Below, piece by piece: positions 1 through 6,014 of a stretch of DNA of 7,719 nt. A program made the position numbers and the translations under genes. The DNA is taken from the NCBI GenBank assembly GCA_035270925.1, contig DATESG010000061.1, positions 1-7,719 of the forward strand, in the 5' to 3' direction. Below the pieces are notes generated by a model that saw only the letters and a list, made by a program, of their open reading frames with translations, did not search any database and had not been told where the DNA came from. The DNA comes from DATESG01 sp035270925 (GTDB lineage: Bacteria; Bacillota_I; Bacilli_A; RFN20; CAG-826). Numbering within the stretch: the stretch's first letter is position 1; each line of letters starts with the position of its first letter.

Positions 1-8
1 AATTGTTT

Positions 9-14
9 CCTCCT
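9..14 (-). promoter_or_regulatory. Shine-Dalgarno site of a minus-strand gene starting off the left edge
   Basis: Read on the minus strand, this is a perfect AGGAGG followed by AAACAATT up to base 1. The 8-nt spacing to the window edge predicts a start codon immediately outside the window. Only the ribosome binding site is visible, so the gene cannot be identified. With the promoter at 97-124 it defines a leader of roughly 80-90 nt. Confidence 0.75.
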
Positions 15-96
15 AAAATCTCGGTGTTTTTGTAAGGTTTGTAGTCTAATTTTAGTATCTTCATTTTTAATGTTTAGGTATGAAATCTCAACAAAG

Positions 97-124
97 ATTA
101 TAAAGTTAAAATGCTAATGCGCAA
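97..124 (-). promoter_or_regulatory. Probable sigma-A-type promoter for the gene off the left edge
   Basis: The minus strand carries TTGCGC (124-119) and a perfect TATAAT (102-97), separated by 16 nt. The predicted transcript would start near base 90 and run left into the strong SD at 9-14. The -10 is consensus, while the -35 matches mainly in its TTG. This is inference from motif match and position. Confidence 0.6.
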
Positions 125-243
125 TAAAGACGGATAAAACACAAATGTTATTGAGCAAAAAAGACATTGTGGTCCCATAATTTATCAGGTATTACATCAA
201 TTTTTCTACTTAAAAAGTAGATAATTACTGGAGAACTTGGTAC
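125..243. other. Non-coding spacer with one short inverted repeat
   Basis: No open frame with a ribosome binding site was found here on either strand. The only structure seen is a 7-bp perfect inverted repeat, TCTACTT (205-211) and AAGTAGA (215-221), with a 3-nt AAA loop. It is not followed by a T-run on either strand, so it is not a convincing intrinsic terminator. It lies upstream of the minus-strand promoter at 97-124 and could be an operator-like site, but nothing shows this directly. Confidence 0.5.
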
Positions 244-269
244 AAAAAAACTCTCATATCATGAGAGTT
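244..269 (-). terminator. Intrinsic terminator of tRNA-Gly
   Basis: On the minus strand a 9-bp perfect stem (AACTCTCAT / ATGAGAGTT around a 3-nt GAT loop) runs directly into seven T residues (positions 250-244). It begins 11 nt after the CCA end of tRNA-Gly, so it ends that single-gene transcript. Confidence 0.9.
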
Positions 270-279
270 ATTAAGCCGA

Positions 280-353
280 TGGAGCAGGTGACGGGAATCG
301 AACCCGCATATCTACCTTGGCAAGGTAGTGTTCTACCACTGAACTACACCTGC
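280..353 (-). tRNA. tRNA-Gly (anticodon GCC), CCA encoded
   Basis: The minus strand folds into a full 74-nt cloverleaf. The acceptor GCAGGTG pairs with CACCTGC, the D stem is GTTC/GAAC, and the anticodon stem CTACC/GGTAG encloses loop TTGCCAA. The anticodon is therefore GCC, which reads GGC and GGU. The variable loop is four nt, the T arm has GCGGG/CCCGT with one G-U pair and loop TTCGATT, the discriminator base is T, and CCA is encoded. It appears to be a one-gene unit, with a promoter at 367-395 and a terminator at 244-269, divergent from gltX. Confidence 0.97.
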
Positions 354-366
354 AGTTGCATGAATA

Positions 367-395
367 AATATAACAAACAAATCAAAATAATGCAA
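367..395 (-). promoter_or_regulatory. Probable promoter of tRNA-Gly
   Basis: The minus strand reads TTGCAT (395-390), a 17-nt spacer, then TATATT (372-367). The predicted start lies about 7 nt before the mature tRNA 5' end. The -35 is back to back with the gltX promoter, in an AT-rich interval of about 100 nt serving both divergent genes. Confidence 0.55.
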
Positions 396-411
396 TATTA
401 TTTACGCAAGT

Positions 412-438
412 TTGTGAAAATTGTTCTAATTTTATGAT
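412..438 (+). promoter_or_regulatory. Probable gltX promoter
   Basis: A TTGTGA (412-417) lies 15 nt before TATGAT (433-438). An overlapping TATATT at 438-443 is an alternative -10. Either choice puts the transcript start near 445-450, just ahead of the SD at 451-457. The leader would then be too short for a T-box or other riboswitch. The spacing is short, hence moderate confidence. Confidence 0.45.
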
Positions 439-450
439 ATATTATTATGC

Positions 451-457
451 GAGGTGA
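451..457 (+). promoter_or_regulatory. Shine-Dalgarno that sets the gltX start at 462
   Basis: GAGGTGA lies 4 nt before ATG 462. An in-frame upstream ATG at 447 would place this SD inside the coding region and overlaps the predicted transcript start. The downstream ATG is therefore the better start. Confidence 0.8.
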
Positions 458-461
458 TTAT

Positions 462-2138
462 ATGAGTTACGAACAACTAGCGGACCTAATTTTTCCAGAA
501 ATTACAACCACCATTTCTGATTTAGAAATACGTTTTCCCCAAAGAAACTTAAACGATGGCGCTGAAGTATTACGCTTCGCTCCGTCACCAACGGGCTTTC
601 TCCATACTGGCTCACTTTTTACGGCCTTCCTTGGTCAAAAAGTTGCCCGACAAACGGGAGGAGTTTTCTTTGTTAGACTTGAAGACACCGATCAAAAACG
701 TGAAATTAGTGGAACTGGCGTTGAGTTATTATCCCAACTAGCAAAGTTTGGTGTTTTTCCTCATGAAGGATACCTAGGTGACCACGAATCTGGTAACTAT
801 GGACCTTATGCCCAAAGTAAACGGGCCAATATATATAAAACCGTCATCAAACAAATGATTAACGATAATATTGCTTATCCTTGTTTTTGTAGTACTGATA
901 AACTCCAACAAATGCGCGCGGTCCAAGAGGCTAATAAAGAAGTAACAGGCTATTACGGCCATTACGCAACTTGTAGCCACCTAAGCGCTGCTGAAATGAT
1001 CGAGAAGATTAATAATGGTGAACCATATGTCATTCGCTTTAGAAGTCACGGCAATCATAACAAGATGGTGAAAGTTGTTGACTTAGTTCGCGGCGAACTC
1101 GAACTTAGTGAAAACGACCAACACATTGTCATTCTAAAGAGTGATGGTCTGCCTACTTATCATTTCGCCCACGTCGTTGACGATCACTTTATGCACACAA
1201 CAATTGTAAGCCGCGGTGAAGAATGGATTAGTAGTCTCCCCCTTCACGTGCAAATGTTTGCCGCGCTTAATTGGGTCAGCCCAAAATATGCTCATTTACC
1301 AGTCATTAACAAACTAGAAAATGGTAACAAGCGTAAATTAAGCAAAAGAAAAGATCCCGAAGCTGCCGTCAGCTATTTCCTTGATTTGGGTTATGCACCT
1401 GAAGCGGTATTAACTTATTTACTCAGTATTGCTAACTCTAATTTTGAAGAATGGTGGACAACTAATAAGTCTTCAAGTCTTGATGACTTCGACTTTAGCT
1501 TTGCTAAAATGTCGCTTGATGGCGCACTGTTTGATCTTGAAAAGGTTAATTTCTTTGCCCGTGAATTCTTTGCAACCCTAACAGCAACGCAAATGGCAGA
1601 ACGTGTTGTTGATTTCCTTGAACTTAGCGACAAAAATCAACCTGTTCTTAAACTTATTAAAGCGGACACACCTAAATTTATCGAAATTATGAATATTGAA
1701 CGAGAAAAGGAAAATCCCCGCAAGGACTATATGTATCTAGAACAAGTATGGCCGTCAATTTCCTTCTTTTATGAATCTTACTATTTGGAGCTGTTTAAAC
1801 AAAACCTCAATGACACATTTAATGAGTCGGTTGATAGAGTTACACTTAGCAATGTCCTTAATGATTTAAAAACATTAATGGTCTATGCCGCCACCAATGA
1901 AGAATGGTTTGAGAGTATTAAAGTCATTGCCAGTAAGAATGACTTTGCGCTCTCGAAGAAAGAAATCAAACAAAACCCAGACAAATTCAAGGGGACCGTT
2001 GCTGATGTTGCGGAAATTCTTCGTATTAGTTTAACTGGTTCAAAGAAGAGCCCTAACCTTCATGACGTAATTAAAATCCTTAAAAAGGCAGAAGTTGATC
2101 AACGAATTAACTTTATTATTGCAAACTTCATCCGCTAG
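462..2138 (+). CDS. gltX: Glutamate--tRNA ligase (GluRS), N-terminally extended type
   Basis: This cytosolic class I aminoacyl-tRNA synthetase (558 aa) activates glutamate with ATP and loads it onto tRNA-Glu. In organisms that use GatCAB it may also charge tRNA-Gln. The HIGH signature is present as FLHTG (residues 46-50) within RFAPSPTG (38-45). LEDTDQKRE follows at 73-81 and YGPYAQSKR at 113-121. A likely zinc-binding C-x-C / C-x-H set is seen at C141, C143, C171 and H173. The KMSKS signature is KLSKR (292-296). The rest is the helical anticodon-binding half. The HIGH motif sits about 35 residues later than in typical GluRS, and the protein is longer than the usual 470-490 aa. I recall this N-extended form from Clostridia-type genomes. 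The start is ATG 462, set by GAGGTGA. A tRNA-Glu gene follows 18 nt downstream with no terminator between. The function is secure. Whether it is the only GluRS in the genome cannot be seen. Confidence 0.95.
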   Translation: MSYEQLADLIFPEITTTISDLEIRFPQRNLNDGAEVLRFAPSPTGFLHTGSLFTAFLGQKVARQTGGVFFVRLEDTDQKREISGTGVELLSQLAKFGVFPHEGYLGDHESGNYGPYAQSKRANIYKTVIKQMINDNIAYPCFCSTDKLQQMRAVQEANKEVTGYYGHYATCSHLSAAEMIEKINNGEPYVIRFRSHGNHNKMVKVVDLVRGELELSENDQHIVILKSDGLPTYHFAHVVDDHFMHTTIVSRGEEWISSLPLHVQMFAALNWVSPKYAHLPVINKLENGNKRKLSKRKDPEAAVSYFLDLGYAPEAVLTYLLSIANSNFEEWWTTNKSSSLDDFDFSFAKMSLDGALFDLEKVNFFAREFFATLTATQMAERVVDFLELSDKNQPVLKLIKADTPKFIEIMNIEREKENPRKDYMYLEQVWPSISFFYESYYLELFKQNLNDTFNESVDRVTLSNVLNDLKTLMVYAATNEEWFESIKVIASKNDFALSKKEIKQNPDKFKGTVADVAEILRISLTGSKKSPNLHDVIKILKKAEVDQRINFIIANFIR

Positions 2139-2146
2139 CGTATTAT
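2119..2146 (+). promoter_or_regulatory. Possible internal promoter for tRNA-Glu
   Basis: TTGCAA (2119-2124), inside the last gltX codons, lies 16 nt before TATTAT (2141-2146). It would start transcription a few nt before the tRNA. The -35 resembles that proposed for tRNA-Gly (TTGCAT). The area is AT-rich, so a chance match is possible and read-through from gltX is an equal alternative. Confidence 0.35.
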
Positions 2147-2156
2147 TATACTAGCT

Positions 2157-2232
2157 GGTCCGTTGGAGAAGCGGTTAACTCATATCCCTCTCAAGGATAC
2201 ATTCGTGGGTTCGAATCCCATACGGACTACCA
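2157..2232 (+). tRNA. tRNA-Glu (anticodon CUC), CCA encoded
   Basis: This is a complete 76-nt cloverleaf. The acceptor GGTCCGT pairs with ACGGACT, the D stem is GAG/CTC with loop AAGCGGTTAA, and the anticodon stem TATCC/GGATA encloses loop CTCTCAA. The anticodon is therefore CUC, which reads GAG. The T arm is GTGGG/CCCAT with loop TTCGAAT, the discriminator is A, and CCA is encoded. The D loop, T loop and acceptor resemble tRNA-Glu of Bacillus. Three points are unusual for tRNA-Glu: the first acceptor pair is G-U, base pair 11-24 is A-U rather than U-A, and the variable loop has five nt (CATTC) rather than four. It lies 18 nt after gltX and shares the terminator at 2247-2280. Confidence 0.93.
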
Positions 2233-2246
2233 AAACTAAACAAATT

Positions 2247-2280
2247 AGCTTATTCATCGATCATGGATAAGCTTTTTTTG
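2247..2280 (+). terminator. Intrinsic terminator of gltX / tRNA-Glu
   Basis: A 10-bp stem, AGCTTATTCA (2247-2256) with TGGATAAGCT (2264-2273), contains one G-U pair and a 7-nt loop, and leads into seven T residues. It lies 14 nt after the tRNA CCA end. No other terminator separates gltX from the tRNA, so it probably serves both. Confidence 0.9.
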
Positions 2281-2381
2281 TTGATTGTTAATGTAAAAGA
2301 ATACTAATTCATCCGAAGTTTTACTAAAAGTCTAAATATCCAGCCTAAAAGCAAAAATATAGTGCAAAAATGGGTTAATTC

Positions 2382-2411
2382 TTGAATTGTCTACTTCTTA
2401 ATGCGTATAAT
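2382..2411 (+). promoter_or_regulatory. Promoter of the acidic-linker membrane protein gene
   Basis: TTGAAT (2382-2387), an 18-nt spacer and a perfect TATAAT (2406-2411) stand 25 nt before the start codon. The SD AAGGGAG (2422-2428) lies between. Bases 2281-2381 upstream hold nothing else that I can recognise. Confidence 0.7.
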
Positions 2412-2436
2412 ATAATTATCGAAGGGAGATTTATTT

Positions 2437-3567
2437 ATGCTTATTAAAAAGATTACATCTGTTTTAACGTCAGTATTTGTCATGTTAACAATTCTATTTT
2501 TCATCCTCACTCACATTTTAGTTGGGGAAGGATTAATTTTACCTGCTGCTGGTCTATTGATTGCGGGCTCACTTAGTTATCTAATAACGCCAGTTATGGA
2601 TGTTGGCTATCTTGTCGTCGCGGCAATTTTACTTGTTAGTGTGATTGTTGCAATCGTCTGGTTAGTAAAACTTATTAGAGTTAAAGCTAAATTTCTGGAG
2701 TTCTTCCAACCATTTATTTTCTTATTTTCGATTGTTCTCACATTAGTTGTTGTGGGTAAACGCGATGCACTCCAAACCTTGTATGCGGCTGAAGCGACAA
2801 GATTAACTGTCTTCTATCTTGTGGGTGCAAGTTTATTTATCATGGCTTATGGTTTACACTTGATGGTTTTTGGCCTCGTTAGAGTTAATGGATTAAGCGT
2901 AGATGCTAAAGCAGAAGCCAAAGAGCTCAATACATTGAGCGAAGAAGAAATTCGCGAGATTGTCAAAGATGAACTGAGCCATATTCAACCGGTAATTGTC
3001 AAAGAAACGGTGATTAAGGAAGAAGTGGTTCCAGCCGAAGAAGTCGTTGAAGAAACCGAAGAAGCTGAAGAAGCTGAAGAAGTCGAGGAGGTTGCAGAAG
3101 AACTTGTTGAAGAAGAGGTTGCACCAATTGAAGAAGTTGTTGAACAACCAGTGCTCGTTGCAACCGAGGGCGAGGAAGTCGAAAAAGTTGACTTCGAGCG
3201 TTTAACCTTTGAAGAAAGAATCGCCAATTTTGATGAAGATTCATTAGAAAAATATGTTGAATTAAAAGAATATATGTTGTCCTATGGTGTTAAATCCCGG
3301 ATATCAAGTTCAGGCGATTCATTCAGGGCAAACCGGAAAATGTTCTTCAAAATCACCAACTCAGGCAATTCGGGCTTTAAAGTATATTTCAAACTTGATC
3401 TTGCCAGTTATGCAAACACAACCTTCCCACTTAAGGATGCAAGTGGTATTAAAATGTATGAGGAGGTTCCAGCCTTCATGTATATGAAGAGCGATCTCTC
3501 CCTCAAACGTTGTAAAGAACTCGTTGATGATGTGATGCTTGCTAACGGTTTTGTCAGAAAAGATTAA
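2437..3567 (+). CDS. Five-helix membrane protein with acidic linker and conserved C-terminal domain, function unknown
   Basis: I do not recognise a named function for this 376-aa protein. Five hydrophobic segments are visible at about residues 6-28, 32-51, 57-80, 89-106 and 123-148. An acidic Glu/Val-rich stretch follows, from about 185 to 255, including five consecutive (V/T/A)EE units at 204-218. The C-terminal globular part (about 270-376) contains VKSRIS (285-290), DSFRANRK (294-301), an aliphatic KVYFKLDL strand and a late VPAFMYMKS segment. From memory, this pattern (K-S-R-x-S, S-F-x-x-x-R, Y-L-A-L-D, V-P-x-x-x-x-x-K-S) occurs at the C terminus of uncharacterised Firmicutes proteins. 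I cannot name the family. The linker and C-terminal domain are probably cytosolic by the positive-inside rule. The gene is a single unit with its own promoter, a strong SD (AAGGGAG, 8 nt before ATG) and a terminator at 3586-3615. The gene itself is certain; the role is unknown. Confidence 0.9.
   Translation: MLIKKITSVLTSVFVMLTILFFILTHILVGEGLILPAAGLLIAGSLSYLITPVMDVGYLVVAAILLVSVIVAIVWLVKLIRVKAKFLEFFQPFIFLFSIVLTLVVVGKRDALQTLYAAEATRLTVFYLVGASLFIMAYGLHLMVFGLVRVNGLSVDAKAEAKELNTLSEEEIREIVKDELSHIQPVIVKETVIKEEVVPAEEVVEETEEAEEAEEVEEVAEELVEEEVAPIEEVVEQPVLVATEGEEVEKVDFERLTFEERIANFDEDSLEKYVELKEYMLSYGVKSRISSSGDSFRANRKMFFKITNSGNSGFKVYFKLDLASYANTTFPLKDASGIKMYEEVPAFMYMKSDLSLKRCKELVDDVMLANGFVRKD
3046..3090 (+). 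repeat. Five 9-bp coding repeats, (V/T/A)EE units
   Basis: Five in-frame 9-nt units read GTT/ACC/GCT/GCT/GTC each followed by two Glu codons. Two copies of GCTGAAGAA are identical (3064-3081). They encode residues 204-218 in the acidic linker of the membrane protein. Such tracts change length by slippage without breaking the frame. Confidence 0.8.
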
Positions 3568-3585
3568 AAGTTAATTATCAAAATT

Positions 3586-3615
3586 AGGCCCATGTTATTG
3601 GGCCTTTTCTTTTTG
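3586..3615 (+). terminator. Intrinsic terminator of the acidic-linker membrane protein gene
   Basis: AGGCCCA (3586-3592) pairs perfectly with TGGGCCT (3599-3605) across a 6-nt loop. TTTCTTTTTG follows. It begins 18 nt after the stop codon and separates this gene from the CNNM-type operon. Confidence 0.92.
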
Positions 3616-3641
3616 AGCGGGCGCCAGTAATTGTAATCATA

Positions 3642-3670
3642 TTTACATTTTTGCTTAAAATTGTTATGAT
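3642..3670 (+). promoter_or_regulatory. Promoter of the CNNM/CorC operon
   Basis: TTTACA (3642-3647), a 17-nt spacer and TATGAT (3665-3670) form a near-consensus promoter. A TG one base ahead of the -10 (3662-3663) gives an extended -10 element. The predicted start near 3677 leaves a leader of only about 25 nt before the SD-start region. No Mg2+ riboswitch (M-box or ykkC-like leader) therefore fits between promoter and gene. Confidence 0.75.
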
Positions 3671-3702
3671 TACCTAGTCATCTAGACAAAAAGGGAGTGT
3701 GG

Positions 3703-4728
3703 TTGGCATCTATGCCTGACGAGCCTATAACGCGAATTATATTAGTAATTATCTTAATATTACTTGGCGCCTTTTTTGGCTCGAGTGAAACGGCTTTTAC
3801 CAACGCTGATCGCATTCGACTTAAAGTCAAAGCAGATAATAATAATAGAAGTGCCAAGTTAGCACTTTGGATAACAAGAAATATTGACAATACGATTGTC
3901 ACTCTTTTAGTTTTAAATGCTCTTTTACAAACGATTATGTCGACGCTTGCAACTATTTATTTTGTTAGTCTCCTCGGTGAGAGCGGCTCTTTTGTCGCCA
4001 CGATTGCTGTGGCAGCAGTTATTTTTATTCTCTGTGATTCAATTCCTAAAACAATCGCGCACGCAATCCCGGAAACGATGGCAATGATTAATGCTTACTT
4101 TGCCTCTGTTCTTGTCGTGCTCTTATATCCGATTACGATTATTTTCTATGGCTTCTATTTGTTGCTTAAGAAAGTGTTTAGATTCAAAGAAGACACACAA
4201 ATAACCGAACAAGACTTTTCTAATGTGATTGAATCGGCAGAAGAAAAAGGTCAAATCGATGCTGATGCGAGTGATATCATTCTCTCCTCACTTGAATTTG
4301 GTGACACGATTGTGAGAGATGTGCTTACACAGCGGCAAAACATTATCGCCCTCGATATTAATCAATTAACAACGAAGAAGCTTAATGAATTTTTGTTAAA
4401 GTCAGCCTATTCGCGTATTCCTATATATAAAGGCACAATTGATAACATCATTGGTGTCATTGTGGTCAGGGAGTATATTAAAGCTTACGTAAAAAATCAA
4501 AAATTGAATATAAAACGGGTTTTAAATAAACCATATTTTGTTAGTTCGAAGGCCAACCTCGACGAGATTATCGAAGGTTTTAGAGTTAATACGACACATG
4601 TTGCTTTCGTAAGAGATAACAAAAACACCTTACTCGGGATGGTGACAATGGAAGACGTCTTAGAAGAGTTAGTCGGACAAATTGCGGAGCCTATTATCCG
4701 TCTTAAGAAAGTGGAGAGCTCGTTATGA
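3703..4728 (+). CDS. CNNM/CorC-family membrane protein lacking the CorC C-terminal domain (DUF21 + CBS pair)
   Basis: This is the first gene of the pair. Family members are membrane dimers linked to Mg2+ (or Co2+) transport or efflux. In this 341-aa form the DUF21 region spans about residues 9-160. It begins with FFGSSETAF (24-32), followed by hydrophobic helices near 64-90, 96-118 and 128-155. A CBS pair follows (about 200-330) and ends with GMVTMEDVLEEL, which keeps the T-x-x-D residues typical of CBS nucleotide sites. The chain stops there, so the CorC_HlyC domain usual after the CBS pair is absent. The third membrane segment reads CDSIPKT (111-117), where relatives usually have an E two residues earlier than I-P-K. 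Start choice: SD AAGGGAG (3691-3697) fits TTG 3703 with a 5-nt gap. GTG 3697 overlaps the SD, and ATG 3712 is 14 nt away. The stop overlaps the next gene (ATGA), implying coupled translation. The family call is firm; the ion and the start codon are not. Confidence 0.9.
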   Translation: MASMPDEPITRIILVIILILLGAFFGSSETAFTNADRIRLKVKADNNNRSAKLALWITRNIDNTIVTLLVLNALLQTIMSTLATIYFVSLLGESGSFVATIAVAAVIFILCDSIPKTIAHAIPETMAMINAYFASVLVVLLYPITIIFYGFYLLLKKVFRFKEDTQITEQDFSNVIESAEEKGQIDADASDIILSSLEFGDTIVRDVLTQRQNIIALDINQLTTKKLNEFLLKSAYSRIPIYKGTIDNIIGVIVVREYIKAYVKNQKLNIKRVLNKPYFVSSKANLDEIIEGFRVNTTHVAFVRDNKNTLLGMVTMEDVLEELVGQIAEPIIRLKKVESSL

Positions 4729-6014
4729 ATCCCGCACTAACAATAACCGGCTTGGTGCTTTTACTTGCGCTTTCATTCTTTTTTAGTGGCGTGGAAAACG
4801 TTTATTTGACCGTTAATAAACTCCGCCTTGAAAAAGATATCAAGGCTGGAAAGCCTATGAGTAAGCATGTTTATAAGATGGCAACAAACTTTAACAATAC
4901 AATTTCGACACTACTATTAGGTAATGCGCTTGTTAACCCGGCAATTGTTACGCTTGGAACAATATTTGCGCTAGACCTTGCCAAGGATTCAGGTTGGAGT
5001 GAAACCCAAATAACGACCATTAGTGTGGTTGTAATCTTTCTTGTTGTCTTAGTTTTTTGTGAAATCATTCCAAAAACAATTAGCTTAAAGTTTAACTATC
5101 GCTTAAGTTATTTCTATATTTACTTGATGCTCTTTTTCAAATACTTATTTTTGCCAATAAATTTTTTAATGGATAAGTTTTTAAAACTGATGATGAAATT
5201 CTTTAGCCTTCTGGCCCGTCCTAAGAGTGAGATTCAAAGTCGTCAACAATATAGCGAAGATGAATTAACGGAGATGGTTAACGAGATTGAAGAAAGTGGC
5301 GCAATCGATGAAAAGACAAGTGAATTATTGAAATCGGCGATTGATTTTACTGACACCGAGGCTTATGAAGTAATGACACCACGCGTTGATGTCTTTGCCT
5401 ACGATATTGATGATGATATTACAGAGTTAATGAAAGAAAGCGATATTTTCAAATATTCGAGAGTTCCGGTTTACGAAGATACGATTGATAATATTATCGG
5501 AATATTGCCCACTAAATTATTATTACGCTTAATTTTGAGCAAGCAGAAAGTTAAAGTTAAAGAGTTGATGCAACCAGCGCTATTTGTCCATCACACCAAA
5601 CAAATCTCAACCCTCTTAAAAGAGTTTAAGGCAACTAAAAACCATATTGCAGTTGTAATTGATGAGTATGGTGGGACTGAAGGTATCATTACGATGGAAG
5701 ATATTATTGAAGAAATTATTGGAGAAATCTGGGATGAGAGCGATGACATCAATGAACCATATGTCGAATTAGCACTCGGACACTTTATCGTTGATGGGGG
5801 CTTAAATCTTGATGACTTTTTTGAACTGTTAGATATTGATGAAGATGATGAAACTGATTATGACACAGTCGGTGGTTGGTGTTTAGATAAACTTGACCGT
5901 TTTGCGCGCATCGGTGACACATTCGAATATCAAGGGTATCAAATCCTTATCACTAAAGTTGATGAGTTTACCGTTGAAAAAATTGAAGTCAAAAAACTTA
6001 TAGTTGAACAATAA
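4725..6014 (+). CDS. CNNM/CorC-family cation transport protein (DUF21 + CBS pair + CorC domain)
   Basis: This 429-aa protein is the second, full-length member of the pair. A DUF21 membrane domain (about 4-180) includes SGVEN (21-25), LLLGNALVN (about 64-72) and CEIIPKT (112-118). A CBS pair follows, with EVMTPRVDVF (215-224) and VIDEYGGTEG (311-320) leading into ITMEDIIEEI, which retains T323 and D326. A C-terminal CorC_HlyC domain (about 345-425) carries the DYDTVGGW motif (378-385) and a late GDTFEY. Family knowledge points to Mg2+ homeostasis (efflux or transport) at the cytoplasmic membrane, with ATP or Mg2+ sensed at the CBS dimer. The first motif has E-N where relatives usually have E-T, complementing a different deviation in the upstream partner. 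Translation starts at ATG 4725, overlapping the partner's TGA. Its own GGAG (4713-4716) is 8 nt upstream. The domain call is secure; the transported ion and direction are inferred. Confidence 0.93.
   Translation: MNPALTITGLVLLLALSFFFSGVENVYLTVNKLRLEKDIKAGKPMSKHVYKMATNFNNTISTLLLGNALVNPAIVTLGTIFALDLAKDSGWSETQITTISVVVIFLVVLVFCEIIPKTISLKFNYRLSYFYIYLMLFFKYLFLPINFLMDKFLKLMMKFFSLLARPKSEIQSRQQYSEDELTEMVNEIEESGAIDEKTSELLKSAIDFTDTEAYEVMTPRVDVFAYDIDDDITELMKESDIFKYSRVPVYEDTIDNIIGILPTKLLLRLILSKQKVKVKELMQPALFVHHTKQISTLLKEFKATKNHIAVVIDEYGGTEGIITMEDIIEEIIGEIWDESDDINEPYVELALGHFIVDGGLNLDDFFELLDIDEDDETDYDTVGGWCLDKLDRFARIGDTFEYQGYQILITKVDEFTVEKIEVKKLIVEQ

Noticed and set aside
205..221. Inverted repeat considered as a terminator
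   Set aside because: The stem is not followed by a T-run on either strand, and no transcript is expected to end there.
237..437. 66-codon plus-strand open frame across the tRNA-Gly region
   Set aside because: It is antisense to a complete tRNA and its terminator, lacks a ribosome site, and its apparent protein (with GIEPAYLPWQG) is a typical tRNA-antisense translation.
447..461. Upstream ATG for gltX
   Set aside because: The SD GAGGTGA lies after it, and the predicted transcript start is at about the same base. ATG 462 fits better.
412..461. T-box or other riboswitch upstream of gltX
   Set aside because: The predicted leader is only a few nucleotides long, and no T-box sequence or antiterminator pair was seen.
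2893..3244. Three minus-strand open frames (Phe/Asn-, Ser/Thr- and Leu/Gln-rich) opposite the acidic linker
   Set aside because: They are low-complexity shadows of the GAA/GTT-rich coding repeat on the plus strand, with no ribosome sites or family features.
3671..3702. Mg2+-sensing riboswitch ahead of the CNNM/CorC operon
   Set aside because: Only about 25 nt lie between the predicted transcript start and the start codon region, too short for an M-box.
4871..5068. Minus-strand open frame inside the second CNNM gene
   Set aside because: It is an antisense shadow of a well-supported coding region without a ribosome site.
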